64,000 bases of DNA from Manis javanica (taxonomy: Eukaryota > Chordata > Mammalia > Pholidota > Manidae), in contig NC_133167.1 of assembly GCF_040802235.1 (NCBI RefSeq), forward strand, positions 95,776,001 to 95,840,000. Direction: 5' to 3'. Below are positions 37,144 to 50,635 of the stretch, piece by piece. Each line of letters starts with the position of its first letter. The first letter of the stretch is position 1. Under the pieces are notes generated by a model. It was not told the DNA's origin. It saw nothing but the letters and a program-made list of their open reading frames with translations, and searched no databases. The position numbers and the translations under genes were made by a program.

Positions 37144-37695
37144 CCAGGTGTTCTCAGACTGGTGTTCTTGGGTAAAAGTTGCTTTAGACTACCATTTCAA
37201 AACCTGGTAAGGCATTCCCTCTCTGTCTTTCAGGAAAACATTTATTTGGATTTATCTGCCCAGAGTCAGGGGATTTTGTTTGGCCCTGATCAGCGCCAAG
37301 TTCCAGAGTAATAGGTTGCACAAACACTAACGTAGCTGACCACTGGCACTCTTATGGGGCCTTCTCAATCTAAAACCCCACATGTTTGGGGCCAAACCCA
37401 TTTTTTAAAAATGTTTCGTAAATATAATGTAAAATTTCCCAGAGATAATTTGGAATTGCAGTGAGTACTGGGGGAATTCTGGACATTAGCAGTATGCTTA
37501 TTTGATGGTTCACTTAGAATGAAAGGGAAAAAAACATTCATGAGGATATTGTCTGGACTACAAAAGAGATATTATTTTATTTGATGTAGAAGACTCCTCT
37601 TCTGTTCTATCTCTATACGTCAGTACATCAGGGTTCCACAATCCCTGGCTTTTAAATCGTCTAGCTTGATAAAGTTGTCAAGAATCTCTCTGTCT

Positions 37696-37725
37696 TGTGT
37701 GTGTGTGTGTGCGTGTGTGTGTGTA
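37696..37725. repeat. (TG)n microsatellite
   Basis: A short TG array interrupted by one GC step. Confidence 0.8.
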
Positions 37726-38185
37726 AATGGGTTAAATGGGTTTTCCTGAATCTAAACTTGTCTTTCTACTGAATGCTAGAGTTACAAACAAGAAGAGGAA
37801 GACAGATTTCTAAGATGCTGTGGAGGCAGAATAACTTGGAAACTGAATATGGGTGGTAGCATGGCTGGGCAGAATGAGAAAAGGTAATTAACAACATGGT
37901 GGCACCATTAATTACAATAAAGAATTTAAGACAAGTTTGGGGAGGAAGGGGCAGATGATAAATTTTGATTATGTTGAGTATATCTCAATATAGATGTTTA
38001 GTTGATATAGACCTTAAATTCACTTGTCTGCAAATATACCAAAGTGAAGGCCACTCTCACAGTTTGCAAGGAAAAAGCAAGTAGCTCTTTATTCTTTTGG
38101 GAGTGGTGGCTGTATGGGCAAAAAGGTGCACATAAAAGTGAGAGATTGAAAGCCCAGGAGGTAGATTTATTTGTAAATTCCTTTT

Positions 38186-38350
38186 TTAAGAAGGCAGCAT
38201 AGCAGAGTATATAATAATGGCTATGGAGCTAGACTGCCAAAGTTCACATTCCTGCCTTTTCTTGTTATATGACTGAGTGAGAGCTTCTGGCCTTCATTTA
38301 TCTGAAAATTGTTCTAACAGGACTTATCTGATGAGACTGTTGGGGAGCAG
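38186..38350 (+). repeat. MIR SINE fragment
   Basis: 'gcagcatagcagagtatat', 'ggagctagactgccaaagt', 'ttcattcatttatctgaaa'-like and 'aggacttatctgatgagac' blocks follow the forward MIR consensus from its 5' part. Confidence 0.75.
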
Positions 38351-39439
38351 GAGTTCTTCATCTGGAGTCCATGAAATTTCAGGGCATTGGTGTGCCTTGA
38401 ATTGAAAAAAATTTAACCTTATTTCTATCATTCTCTTAAGAAAAGCTTTGCTTTTTCAATAATGAAGGCAGAGAACAAACCATGGCAGCGTTAGCAGTAC
38501 ATATGGCTTTATTTCCTGTAAAAATTGCCAGCATTTCTTACCACAGTCCAATGGTAGCAGATATTTTGAAGTATTATCATCACTACTGCAAAATTACCCT
38601 ATTTGTTAGAATTGTCACTAGAAATGCTGCTAGATCATGTGATTGCAGAATTTGTTTACATCCCTCATGCCACTTAGCTGGCCAACCATCTCACAATTCC
38701 GTGCCTCTTAGTCAATCATAATCACATTGAGAAGTGTAAATGTGTGTATGTTGATTCTCACTTCTGCCTTGCTTTCTAGCATTCCCAAAATGTTTGCTGA
38801 CCACCAGGTGAAAGGTGATTGTTTCAGTTAATAGTATTTAATTGTAAGTGATTCCTTTATAACTATGATTTTAATTTATGTTTTACTATTTTAAGACTGG
38901 GTCAGTTGGCTTCATTAGACTATCAAAAGTGTTCATGATACAGTTAATGAAGAAATCATGGGTAGAGGAAATAAAGGGTACATATGAGGCACTAGAACAC
39001 TTCCTGGCCTCTATCAAACATTCAGGTCTGCTGCAATTCTTTAAATGTTCACAGGTCAGCAGCTCAATTAAGTCGTACTTAGTTTTGCGTTCAGAATGTC
39101 TAGTACAGCGCTCTGCCCTTTGGCTCTCGTGAATGCTGAATGAATGAAGAAAGGAAGTGATGTGTGGGTTGCTCCCTGGGCCCCTCCGGTGCGGCTGCAA
39201 GGAACAGCTGTGAAGTTGTGGGCGGCTTCTATGCATCCAGGGGACTCTGGATTATGTCGCAGGGCTTCAGAGGGCACAGTGTGTTTGCCATAGCTGTGTC
39301 CCCCCCAAAATGACCCAATGGTAAGGGAGATGGCCTTTGGCTCAGTGGGGCTAGTTTCTTAAAGATCTCCTGTATCATCCAAGGCGGCAGTTAAGTTTGT
39401 CTGAGGCTCCAGGTGAAGTGTGAGACTAACAGGTCCCTC
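38351..39439. other. Unassigned DNA immediately upstream of the TUSC3 promoter
   Basis: No exon is recognised. At 39060-39150 a short block ending GAATGAATGAAG resembles a decayed L2 3' end. Frames on both strands at 38878-39277 are not supported as genes. Confidence 0.4.
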
Positions 39440-39607
39440 GCAAATTCCTGGGACCTAGCTAGTGTCAGGAGCAGGGCGGGGCTGGGGTAAGGTCGGCGAG
39501 GAGCCCCGTCATCTCCCCGCCGCGCGAGCGCCGCACGCGCGCCCAGCCCCTCGCCACGCCCACTTCCTGCCCCTTCGCGGGCTTTCCCAGGTCCCCTCTC
39601 CCGGTGA

Positions 39608-41610
<2,003 letters not shown>

Positions 41611-41611
41611 T

Positions 41612-41832
41612 TGAGTCAGACAGATGGTCCATTTACAACTCAACTCCTATCTAATTGTATGATATCAGGCAAACCACTTAATTCCCTGAATTTTAGTTTA
41701 TTTATTTTAAAATACAGATATAAAACCTACATCTCAGGATTGTCATTGGGATTAAATAAGACTGTGTCTATCAGTGTTTAGTGCAATGTCTATAGCATGT
41801 CAAATGATCAGTAATTGTAGCCATTATTATGT
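41612..41832 (+). repeat. MIR SINE, nearly full length
   Basis: 'tttgagtcagacagatggt', 'caggcaaaccacttaattc', 'tttattttaaaatacagat', 'attgtcattgggattaaat', 'tagtgcaatgtctatagca' and 'cagtaattgtagccatt' follow the forward MIR over its whole length. The plus frame 41560-41781 overlaps it by chance. Confidence 0.8.
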
Positions 41833-44800
41833 GTTCCTCATTTGAATGAAGCATTAGACATGATGAGACCCTAAAATGTAATAAAAACATTAAAAAAATT
41901 TTTTGCTAATTAAGTCAACTTTAGAATCATTGCAAATTATAAAGTTACTGGAATAAATTGTCTATTACCTATTAGCTGAGCTTTCCAAACTCTTACATTG
42001 TTTGAGAACTTCCCAGGAGGAGATTTTGCATCGTGGTGGAATTGGTGTTATTCATGGATTTGTGTGTGTGTATGTGTCTGCATATGTTGTACATATCTGT
42101 TTCTTTAGGAAGACATTTTCATTCATTAAAAAATAGTTTTGTTATAGTCTCTATTTAAGAATATAGTCAAGAGTAGGCCAAAAAATTGGAGATTTTTATA
42201 GTCACTTTCCTTAATTACAATGAAGACAATCATTAAAAACAAATATTTGGATCATTACGCATGTTAAGTGATGAGTTTGTGGATTTGCATTTCTAGTGCA
42301 TCATGCATTTCTTTTATTGTGACAGTTTCTGTTTCTTACATCATTAACACTTATCAGTTAATCAGCTTCAGTTAGAATTGTTTTAATGACCTCTTCTGAT
42401 AATATAAAAAGAGCTCAAATGCTGTAATTCTTTCCAGTGGACTTACTGACTTTGCCGTCATCAAAAGTAGGTATTATAATTTACATTTTCAGCAAAGAAA
42501 ATGTTAGCTAATAGTCTCTGACATGTAGATGACAATGAACATGCAATACGAAAAATTGAGCAGCTTATAATTATTTTTTCAGAGAGAATATGGTTACCTA
42601 AGTGAAATGAAATATTTCTATTCTGACATCTGTATGTCAGAAGCAAAACATTAATGTTTTTAAGCACATTTTACACTGAGATGTATGTATCCAGTTATTT
42701 GTTAGTGGCATAGTCATGGGATAGAGACTTTACATTCTTAGAAAGTGACAGAAAGGGAGAGGATGGAGCTAAGCAATGGAATTTTACCTTTCAGCAAAGA
42801 AATTAAGTGAAGTTTGTAAACATATGAGCAGACCTTTAAGAAATGCGTAGTAATTATACATTGACGCATAGGGAGATTATGCTGATGTCAGGCAGCTGTT
42901 TCATAGAGGCTAGACTTTGTGCACAGTAATTCCTTGAAGAGTGGTTGGAAATGACATTCTTCTTTCAGGAGCCAAAACTCCTTGCCAAGAACTGTGAAGG
43001 CTTAGCCTGCTGCAGTTTCACTGATGATGGCAGAAGGCATGGGATTCCTGGGTCACAGGTGGACGGTTTAGTACAGCAGTAGACTCGCCGGAGTGTCAGC
43101 ATTTGTGCTGATGATGCAGGCCAGGTGACACCTGCAAATGTCAGGAGTTTTGTAGCAGAAGACGAACTTGGAGTTCAGGGAACTAATACTTTTTATAATG
43201 GGCAGTAAGCTTGTTTGACCTCTGCACTAGAGAGAGACATTATCTTTATTAAGCTGGAAAGTAAACAAACCTGTGTTTAGGATACTGGCTTGTAAGGCTG
43301 TGTGATATATGCAAACATCCTTGAAAAGATGGTCCAGAATAAAGTCAGTCAATACTTCTGCTTGCAAATTCAGTAGAAATGCTTGAAAAATAGTTTTTCT
43401 AAGAGACACTAACTTTGTCAAAAGGGAACATTTCAGAATATTTACCTCATACATATACCACCACCATGTTCTCTCCCTGTGTGTATTCTGTTCTACCTGG
43501 AAGACACAGAGAGGAAAGAATGGAAACATGTAACTGAAGCCACAGATTCAACAGCTGTTTTAACTTTTTGCCACATATAATTCTGCATTTTCTCTTTAGT
43601 GTTCTCTTAAGTTTTCCTAAATACTTAGTATTTCTCTTAAATATTCAGTGAGTTTGGATGTGTGATGATCTGTATGTCTGAAACTGACATTGGCTACCTT
43701 AGTAAGCTCTGGGGTTTACTTGGTGTATCAGACTATGTTATGATTGTTTCTTTCCATAAAACTTCCTCCTGGAGCCTCATGTTAATCCCATCAAATAGAT
43801 GATTTACCTTTGGCTAAGTATAGGAGTGACTGTGTCTGCTGGCCAGAGAACAGGCAGATGATGAGCAAATGTGTATTGGTTATATAATGTTAACGTTTTG
43901 CATATGTGTGTGTGCATGTGAGCGTATGTGCATGTAAGCATGTATGCAGATCAAATAAGTAATAGTATATCCTCTATCCAGTTATGTTTTTTTCCATTTC
44001 TCCATATGTGCAGCTTTCACACTGAGCATATCTGAAAGAGGACTCTACCCCTTCCCCCTGCCCCTCTGGCCCATCTGTTTTCTCATTGCTGTTAACAGTG
44101 CTGTTTAATGGGGAACAATTTTTAACATCCTCGAACCTCATTTTTTAAGTAATTGTTAGCCAGTATAACTTCTCTTTGTAATTTTTATCTTGTATTTTGC
44201 TCATTGTACATGAGAGGCGGGCTTCACATAATTTCCTGGGGAGTTGTGCATGGATTTAAAGGGAAATCTTGCAATAACAGGATTCCTCTATTATACATAG
44301 GTACGTAAATATATTTAGTTTGAGTATTAAAACCTCCAAAATGTTATTCAGAAAATAGCTAATACAGTTTTTCATAAAAGTTGATATCTTTGTCTGCCTG
44401 CCTGCCTGCTTGCCTAGTTGTCTCTATTTTTATTTAATACCAGAATAAAAGGCAAAGTGAGCGTATCGAGTGCTTCAAATACTATGACAGAAATCTTGAC
44501 ATAGGAGAATAGCATCCTGAAGCCATTAAGGAACTGAAAGAAATGAAGAATAAAAGGAAGTCTTTACTAGCATATTTATTATTACAGTTTTGATTAATCA
44601 TATAAAGATACCCAACTAGTTTGGCATTTGGGGATAAGAAGAAATTTTCTGTGACTATTACATGAGAGCTCAACTACCTTTTATGACAAGGGGCACTTGA
44701 GAATAGATAGATTAGATGAATTGTGGTATTGATGTTATTAAATGGAACTGTTTATTTTAGAAGTGTATTTTTAGACATGGCTTAATATGTTGTCAATCAA

Positions 44801-45265
44801 CCCAATATGTAGAAATATTTTGGTTCAGAGTTTTCTCTGCTTGGAAACAAAGCAGACCATTGGAAACTTCATACAGGTTTTGTAGTAAAACTTAAGGTAC
44901 AGAACTGATGATAAATTGTGGAATCTGTTTACCATTCATGTTAAATATTAAGTTGAATGATATATCTTAGTATAATTCATTCACTTTAACAAACTTGGAA
45001 GTGGGAAGTAAGACTAAATTATATCAGGAAATGGGGAAAAATAGTCATAAGAGAGCAGATAGAAGTTCGAAAGCCAGGCATTTTGCACAGATTCTATATA
45101 AACTTCATAGTATCTCTGCATGGATTGTTGCAGACAGTTTTGTTTGCCTTACCTTTGGTTTGATTTAAATATTAGGAGAAATTGGGATTGTTCCAAGCCC
45201 CAAGCATTTTATTAGGCAAAGATTATCATGATTGTCCAGTACCTTGCAAATTACTGGTTTAGGAC
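41833..45265. other. Unassigned intronic DNA
   Basis: No exon, RNA or clear mobile element recognised. A GC-richer patch at about 42965-43150 may be an old LTR or DNA-transposon remnant, but I cannot name it. A short (CTGC)n run is at 44394-44413. Confidence 0.4.
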
Positions 45266-45269
45266 TGAA

Positions 45270-45612
45270 CACGTGGTACAAGTAGGCGGGGCTTTTGGCT
45301 AGTTCCCTCCTTCCTCATAAAGGATACAGTGAGGATGAATGTGGGTATGTGTATGAGAATGTGATGCTTAAGTTGCTGAACCCCTCTTGTAACCTGAAAA
45401 TGCAAGCCTGAGGGCAAAACCACCAAGTTCGGGCTGGCAGGCAGAAAACTGGGAAGGGTGTGGGTACTCAGTGACATGACTGAACTGGCCTTACTGTTGC
45501 TGTGGCCGTGGACGCCTTGCTTTGTGAATTAGTACATTTCCTTGTTGTTTAAGCCATTTTTGAATTGGATTTCTGGTATATCTGTATTTAAAGGCATCCT
45601 ACTGAGGAAGGT
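45270..45612 (+). repeat. MLT1-like LTR (ERVL-MaLR)
   Basis: The right end, 'tttccttgttgtttaagcc' then 'tttgaattggatttctg' and 'aggcatcctactga', is the characteristic 3' end of the ancient MLT1 LTR group in plus orientation. The left part is more diverged. The minus frame at 45259-45477 is incidental. Confidence 0.6.
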
Positions 45613-47343
45613 CATCTTGGATTAAGGACTTTACCTATGATTCTACGCTTCTAGTAACTTAAAAATTACCTAGCTATCTGCCCCTCTTTGTCAACTAGAT
45701 ATTAAATAATAGGAGATGATAAGTCTATAGAGCTCTTCCTGATCTTTGAGTATCAGTGGTCCGTATTAGATGAAATCTGTATGTGTTTTGGTGTCTTTGG
45801 AATGAATTTCCATGTGTTCCATTTACTAAATTGCCATTGTTTTCATTGTATGGATTGAAATTCTCAATTTAAATGTAATTTGTCCAAATAAATTATAGGA
45901 AAGAAGTTGGGAATAAATTTATTATGTGCCTTGAAAGCTCTTAGCCCAAGGACGAAGTGGAAGAATCCGTTATGACTCAGATACATTTGCTGTCTGCTGT
46001 ATTCTATGTGAATACTTTAAAAATACTCATTTCTTTTCCTTTAGTGTAATGGATTGGTGTGTAGTTTCATTTTAAAGACATAACAAATAAAATATAGGAA
46101 GATACTTCAATTTCAAAAATGTTCATATTTTAATAATGTTGTTTTGGTTAACATTGGAGTTAAGATTTAGTAAAAGAAAAATTTGGAGGAGAGTTTTGTG
46201 CAATGCAGATGGGTCCATGTTCTTTAAGAGCTGGAATTTTCACAGGGAATAAGGGATTATTCTCATACGTGTGAGAGGAGTGGGTGTGCTGTATCTTGCT
46301 GTTGTTTCCTGTACATTTTTCCTCTTGGAGATTTTATGGGGAGAAAGTGGCTGAGTCAAGGTACAACACTGTCATAACTGTTCTGTAGTTCAACGTAGCG
46401 TCCTGTTGATGGCTACGTGAGTCACCTGCTCTGGTGTCAGAGCATATTCCGAATCATAGGGTAGAGTCACTGTAGATGTGGTGTTTTCTGTCTGTGTGTA
46501 TGGAGGGGTGTTGTGTTGTTTTTTGTTTTTTTGTTAAGAGTGCATTATAGATGTTAGAGCAGGAAAATCAGGTTTCTGGCTAAAAACCAAAGTACAGAGT
46601 AGAAATTAGGTTTTCTGCCACCAGAGTTTATATTTCTATATATCCATGCTCAGTTATACTGTTAGGTTCTTTATTTTTTCTTCCCCTTTACTACTTTGAT
46701 GAGACAATCCCTTTTTCTGTTTTTCCATAGCTGATGTTTTATGAACTGTGTCTTCATGGGTACTTGTTTTTTAAACCCTAAAACAAAGATTTGGCAGATG
46801 TAAAGCAAACCTACTAATACTGCTTAGACTTGACCCTTCTCTCTGAGAGCATAGTTTACATTTATGTTCAGGCCATCTGTATATTCTTAAAACTGATTTA
46901 AATAAAATAGACTAAGGAAAGCCTACATCCTAAGAGTTAGAACTCTATAACCTACATGGGTGAAGAAAGTATGAGAGTATGTTTCTTCCCATTTTTCTTC
47001 CAAAACCTGTGCCTCCTACAATCCTGAAAACTAACTGAAGCAATTTCATGCATCTCTGTGCCAAAACCAGAAATCTGGGCACGTTTCATTTAGTCTCAAA
47101 CCTTTACTCACTTGTGACATTTTTTTGCCGTCTTCTTCCCCCACCCCAGCTAACGGTATCCCGAGACTTCTCTGACCAGTGTTGTCTTTGAGGAGTGGGG
47201 TTGTGTGTGGACGGAACACACAGGGCCCTTAGGGTGCCCACAGGCCAGTTGGGGGAATCAGTGGGTGATGCTTTCTGGGTGGTTTCTATGCAGGCTTCCT
47301 GATGGAATACGCCAGATAGCAAGGATCGCTTCCTTTTACCCTT
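45613..47343. other. Unassigned intronic DNA
   Basis: AT-rich. No exon or repeat family recognised. The minus frame at 47104-47322 is in a GC-richer patch and shows no domain. Confidence 0.4.
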
Positions 47344-47500
47344 CCTGTAACTCCGGGGGGAAAATCCTGGTCAAATACTTTTGAAACCAAAATTAGTCAA
47401 AGGGAGACAAGCAGTCGTCCACTTCTGTTCCCCTGTGTCTCTCACAACCAGGTTGAAAGAAGCTTTCACCCAACCTTTCCAGACTAGATAAGCCCTTACT
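47344..47500 (-). repeat. LTR fragment, inverted relative of the 35.05-kb copy
   Basis: 'ggggggaaaatcctggtca', 'ttttgaaaccaaaattagt', 'aagcagtcgtccacttctg' and 'tgtgtctctcacaaccagg' follow the reverse complement of 35041-35262. About 33 bp around the AATAAA is missing relative to the other copy. It is adjacent to a small L1 insertion. Confidence 0.6.
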
Positions 47501-47505
47501 TGCCC

Positions 47506-47671
47506 TAGTAATTACTTATTATTATTGTTTTTATTAAGGAATCATTAATATACAGTCTTATGCTCCAGTTTCACATGAGCAACATTGTGGTTGCTACATT
47601 ACCCCTATTATCAAGTCCCCCCCCCCCACATACCTCTAGAGTAACTGCCCCATCAGCATAGTAATTACTTA
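47506..47671 (-). mobile_element. Tiny 5'-truncated L1 3' end with 13-bp duplication
   Basis: The 140-bp insert (47519-47658) is flanked by TAGTAATTACTTA at 47506-47518 and 47659-47671 (perfect). The + strand carries the L1-3'-end complement: 'cattaatatacagtcttat'-type tail, 'cacatgagcaacattgtgg' and a C-rich run at about 47618-47628. It stops within the 3'UTR. Confidence 0.85.
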
Positions 47672-47802
47672 CTGGTATGGAAATGGACTGCTACTCTCCA
47701 TCCCCTGGAAGCACCCATTTATGGAGATGCACTAAAGCCAGGTGAAAGATTCTGGAAATATTTCAGTTTTACCCACACTCCTGAACAACATTACCAATAT
47801 CT

Positions 47803-47820
47803 TTTTTTTTTTTTTTTTTT
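47803..47820 (-). repeat. Poly(A) tail of the composite element
   Basis: An uninterrupted T run on the + strand. AATAAA (complement of 47837-47842) lies 16-17 nt upstream on the minus strand, the usual spacing of polyadenylation signal to tail. This shows the element was copied from a processed RNA. Confidence 0.85.
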
Positions 47821-48141
47821 GAGAGGGTACCTCATATTTATTGATCAAATGGTTGTTAACAACAATAAAATTCTGTATAGGGGAGTCAATGCTCAATGCA
47901 CAATCATTAATCCATCTCAAGCCTAATTCTCATCAGTCTCCAATCTTCTGAAGCATAATGAACAAGTTCTTATATGGTGAACAAATTCTTACATAGTGAA
48001 TAAGTTCTTACATGGTGAACAGTACAAGGGCAGTCATCACAGAAACTTTCGGTTTTGATCACGCATTATGAACTGTAAACAATCACGTCAGATATGAATA
48101 TTCGTTTGATTTTTATACTTGGTTTATATGTGGATCCCACA
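47821..48141 (-). repeat. ERV LTR, U3-R part, of the tail
   Basis: On the minus strand the LTR begins TGTGGGATCC at 48141, directly after a polypurine tract, and runs to the cleavage site at 47821. U5 is missing, as expected when the copy comes from polyadenylated RNA. It contains a perfect palindrome GTTGTTAACAAC and the triplicated ~19-bp motif. It is colinear and highly similar to 5868-6196. The LTR family is not recognised. Confidence 0.7.
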
Positions 48142-48155
48142 TTTCTCCCTTTATT
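48142..48155 (-). other. Retroviral polypurine tract
   Basis: On the minus strand AATAAAGGGAGAAA immediately precedes the TG of the LTR. A purine run abutting the U3 is the plus-strand primer site of retroviruses. The same sequence and spacing occur in the 5.9-kb copy (6197-6210). Confidence 0.65.
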
Positions 48156-48892
48156 ATTATTATTATTTTTATTTTTTATAATATGCTGAAGTGGTAGGTA
48201 GATGCAAGATAAAGGTAAAAAACATAGTTTAGTGTTGTAAGAGAGGAATTGTAGATGATCAGGTGTGTGCCTGTAGACTATGTGTTAATCCGAGCTAGAC
48301 AAGGGCATTAAAACATCCACGGATGCAGAAGATTTCTCTCAAAACAGGGGGGGTGAGGTTCTAAGCTTCACCACTGTTGATCCCCAATTTCTCACCTGAT
48401 GGCCCCCCTGCGACTGTGCCTGTCATAGGTTGTTCCTCCCTTGAGGAATCTTACCCGTCTCTGGCTAACCAGTCATCTTCCGGGGCCATACAGGGAAATG
48501 TACAGTTGGTAAGTGAGAGAGAAGCCTTATTGTTTGAAAAGGTTAGTTTTTTACTTCTTTGCATATTTATGCCCTGTGCTTCTATGCCCAGCATTTGTCT
48601 TGAGGTGTCTTTACCACTTGGAAGAATTGTGATACACGGTAAATTCGATATGAGGCACGAATTCTATTTAGGGGTTGTAATTAGGAAGGAAGAAGAAAAG
48701 CTACAGAAGTAGCAGGCGGAAGAAAACCTGGGAAGATTATTTCTTTGACGTATCTTCTTGTAGAGTAACTTAAGCACGTATAGGTTTTAAACTACTAACT
48801 AACTTGCGCACACATATTAACATAATAGGAATACAGTTACATAAACAAAGCAGATCTATAATTACCAGCCATCTCCAGTGAAGCCAAGAAAA
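48156..48892 (-). other. Retroviral 3' region between env and LTR
   Basis: Continuing the env frame past its stop, the first part (about 48892-48780) still encodes a hydrophobic stretch (WLVIIDLLCLCNCI...) consistent with the Env membrane anchor. The rest shows no gene in the sense direction. The part up to about 48617 is shared with the 5.9-kb copy. On the + strand both copies hold a related open frame (6432-6719 and 48377-48712) that is antisense to the element. Confidence 0.5.
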
Positions 48893-49180
48893 CTAGTTAG
48901 GCCCCCTAGGCATTTGTGAAAATTTGTCTATGATATGATGGATATTGTCCAACTGTACTTGAACAGTCTGAGAGAAATCAGACAAATTAAAGCAGCCCAT
49001 TTCTGGAAACTGTTCACATCCCATATGTTCTTTTAACCGTAGATAGTCTGTAGTTGTAAGATTTTGGAGCGCTACAACTTGCACTTCTCCTATTTCTTGG
49101 TTGAGTTCCAACAGTATAGATCCAGTCAAATTTGTTGTTTTACTGTATGCACAGGCCAGCTTAGATATCTCCTTCTTCAT
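48893..49180 (-). pseudogene. Endogenous retrovirus env, transmembrane-subunit remnant
   Basis: This 95-codon open frame has the layout of a gamma-type retroviral TM ectodomain: a heptad-rich N-helix, a segment around LQNLTTTDYLRLKEH that aligns with the immunosuppressive-domain position, then the disulfide-loop region GCEQFPEMGCFNLSD and a C-helix. The loop should read CX6CC; here the first cysteine of the pair is replaced by glycine. An in-frame stop follows before the membrane anchor. Upstream, the fusion-peptide region is disrupted and no surface subunit is present. It is a dead fragment, not a domesticated envelope. The type of TM is recognised by pattern only. Confidence 0.75.
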
Positions 49181-49319
49181 TCCAATGGCAAGTCCAGGAA
49201 ATGGTGGGATGGATGCAGCTACAACTGCAGCATCGCCTGCATCTTTGTGGAGGTTTTTTGATGATCATCTTCTGGTATGAGTCTTCCAGAGAGTGCTGAT
49301 GTTGGAAGTTCTTCATATC

Positions 49320-49614
49320 GTATCTTAGTTCATTTTCTGGGTAGCCAAATTAGGCTTTCATCCTCTGTATGAACACAAACAGACCCTTTGCCCACACTTT
49401 GATATGCCCTTTATACCATTGTGTAGAACTCATTGGAGGTCACCACACAGGAACAGCCTTTTTTTTTTTATTAAAAGAATGGAATATTATCAGAAAAGTG
49501 TACCTCCATAGCCGATCATCTGACACCCTTTAAGTGATCAAAATTAAGGATATTTAAAGCATGCGTTAATCTTTGATTTACCATTAGTTTTATCCTATCA
49601 AGGAGTAATCCCCC
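49320..49614 (-). pseudogene. Endogenous retrovirus pol, integrase C-terminal remnant
   Basis: On the minus strand, broken frames give an integrase-like order: a LTHALNILNF helix segment near 49550-49580, an A-rich lysine run at about 49461-49471, WYKGHIKVWAKG near 49390-49425 and, after a frameshift, SVCVHTEDESLIWLP near 49345-49385. This matches the C-terminal domain of beta/D-type retroviral integrases as I know them. At least two stops and one frameshift are present. The Pol end is joined directly to Env TM, so the surface-subunit coding region was deleted before or during copying. Confidence 0.6.
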
Positions 49615-49617
49615 TTT

Positions 49618-49711
<94 letters not shown>

Positions 49712-50296
49712 TTTCTTCCTTTCTTCCTTTCTTCCTTTCTTCCTTTCTTCCTTTCTTCCTTTCTTCCTTTCTTCCTTTTCTTCCTTCCTTTCTTCCTTTC
49801 TTCCTTCCTTTCCTTCCCTTTCTTCCTTTCTTCCTTTCTTCCTTTCTTCCTTTCTTCCTTTCTTCCTTTCTTCCTTTCTTTCCCTTTCTTCCTTTTCCCT
49901 TTCTTCCTTTCTTCCTTTCTTCCTTCCTTTCTTCCTTTCTTCCTTTCTTCCTTTCTTCCTTTCTTCCTTTCTTCCTTTCTTCCTTTCTTCCTTTCTTCCT
50001 TTCTTCCTTCCTTTCTTCCTTTCTTCCTTTCTTCCTTTCTTCCTTTCTTCCTTTCTTCCTTTCTTCCTTTCTTCCTTTCTTCCTTTCTTCCTTTCTTCCT
50101 TTCTTCCTTTCTTCCTTTCTTCCTTTCCTTCCTCCCTTCCTCCCTTCCTCCCTTCCTCCCTTCCTCCCTTCCTCCCTTCCTCCCTTCCTTCCTTCCTTCC
50201 TCCTTCCTTCCTTCCTTCCTTCCTTCCTTCCTTCCTTCCTTCCTTCCTTCCTTCCTTCCTTCCTTCCTTCCTTCCTTCCTTCCTTTTCTTTTTTTT
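49615..50296. repeat. Large pyrimidine microsatellite (CTTT/CTTC/CCTT)n
   Basis: About 680 bp of almost pure pyrimidine on the + strand. The blocks are: pure CTTT at about 49617-49708, 8-bp CTTTCTTC-type units to about 50125, CCTCCCTT units to about 50190, then CTTC to 50283. It sits exactly where the poly(A) of the minus-strand L1 should be, so it probably grew from the internal poly(A). Tetranucleotide expansion of L1 tails is a known route. Assembly length may be unreliable here. Confidence 0.9.
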
Positions 50297-50635
50297 AAAT
50301 CTTTAATCTACACTTACCTGAAGAATACTATGTTTACTAGGCTCTCCCCTATACCAGGTCCCCCCTATAAACCACATTACAGTCACTGTCCATCAGCATA
50401 GCAAAATGTTGTAGAGTCACTACTTGTCCTCTCTGTGTTGTACAGCCCTCCCCTTTCTCCCTCCCCTCTCATGCATGCTTATCTTAATACCCCCTTACTT
50501 CTTCCCCCCCCTTATCCCTCCCTGCCCATCCATCCTCCCCAGTCCCTTTCCCTTTGGTACCTGTTAGTGCATTTTTGGGTTCTGTAATTCCGCTGCTGTT
50601 TTGTTCCTTCAATTTTTCCTTTGTTCTTATACTCC
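50297..50635 (-). other. L1 3'UTR
   Basis: The + strand order 'actatgtttactaggctct', 'ccatcagcatagcaaaatg', 'actacttgtcctctctgtg' and 'ccgctgctgttttgttcct' is shared with truncated L1 ends at 22.5, 23.4 and 47.5 kb. It follows the ORF2 stop region and is bounded by the microsatellite. Confidence 0.85.

Larger units (their letters stand above)
36701..38185. other. Unassigned intergenic DNA
   Basis: It contains a perfect 33-bp tandem duplication (37078-37143) and a TG repeat (37696-37725). The plus frame 36934-37311 runs through the duplication, which merely repeats 11 codons, and has no known domain. Confidence 0.45.

Noticed and set aside
48893-49180. Env TM frame as a domesticated (syncytin-like) envelope gene
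   Set aside because: It lacks a surface subunit, signal peptide and furin region. A disulfide-loop cysteine is lost and a stop precedes the membrane anchor.
49461-49471. T run as a separate insertion boundary or poly(A) tail
   Set aside because: Integrase-like coding similarity continues on both sides on the minus strand, so the A-rich run looks like an expanded lysine-codon stretch inside pol.
49615-50296. CRISPR-like or minisatellite array
   Set aside because: The units are 4-8 bp pyrimidine repeats with no spacers, a plain microsatellite in a mammalian genome.
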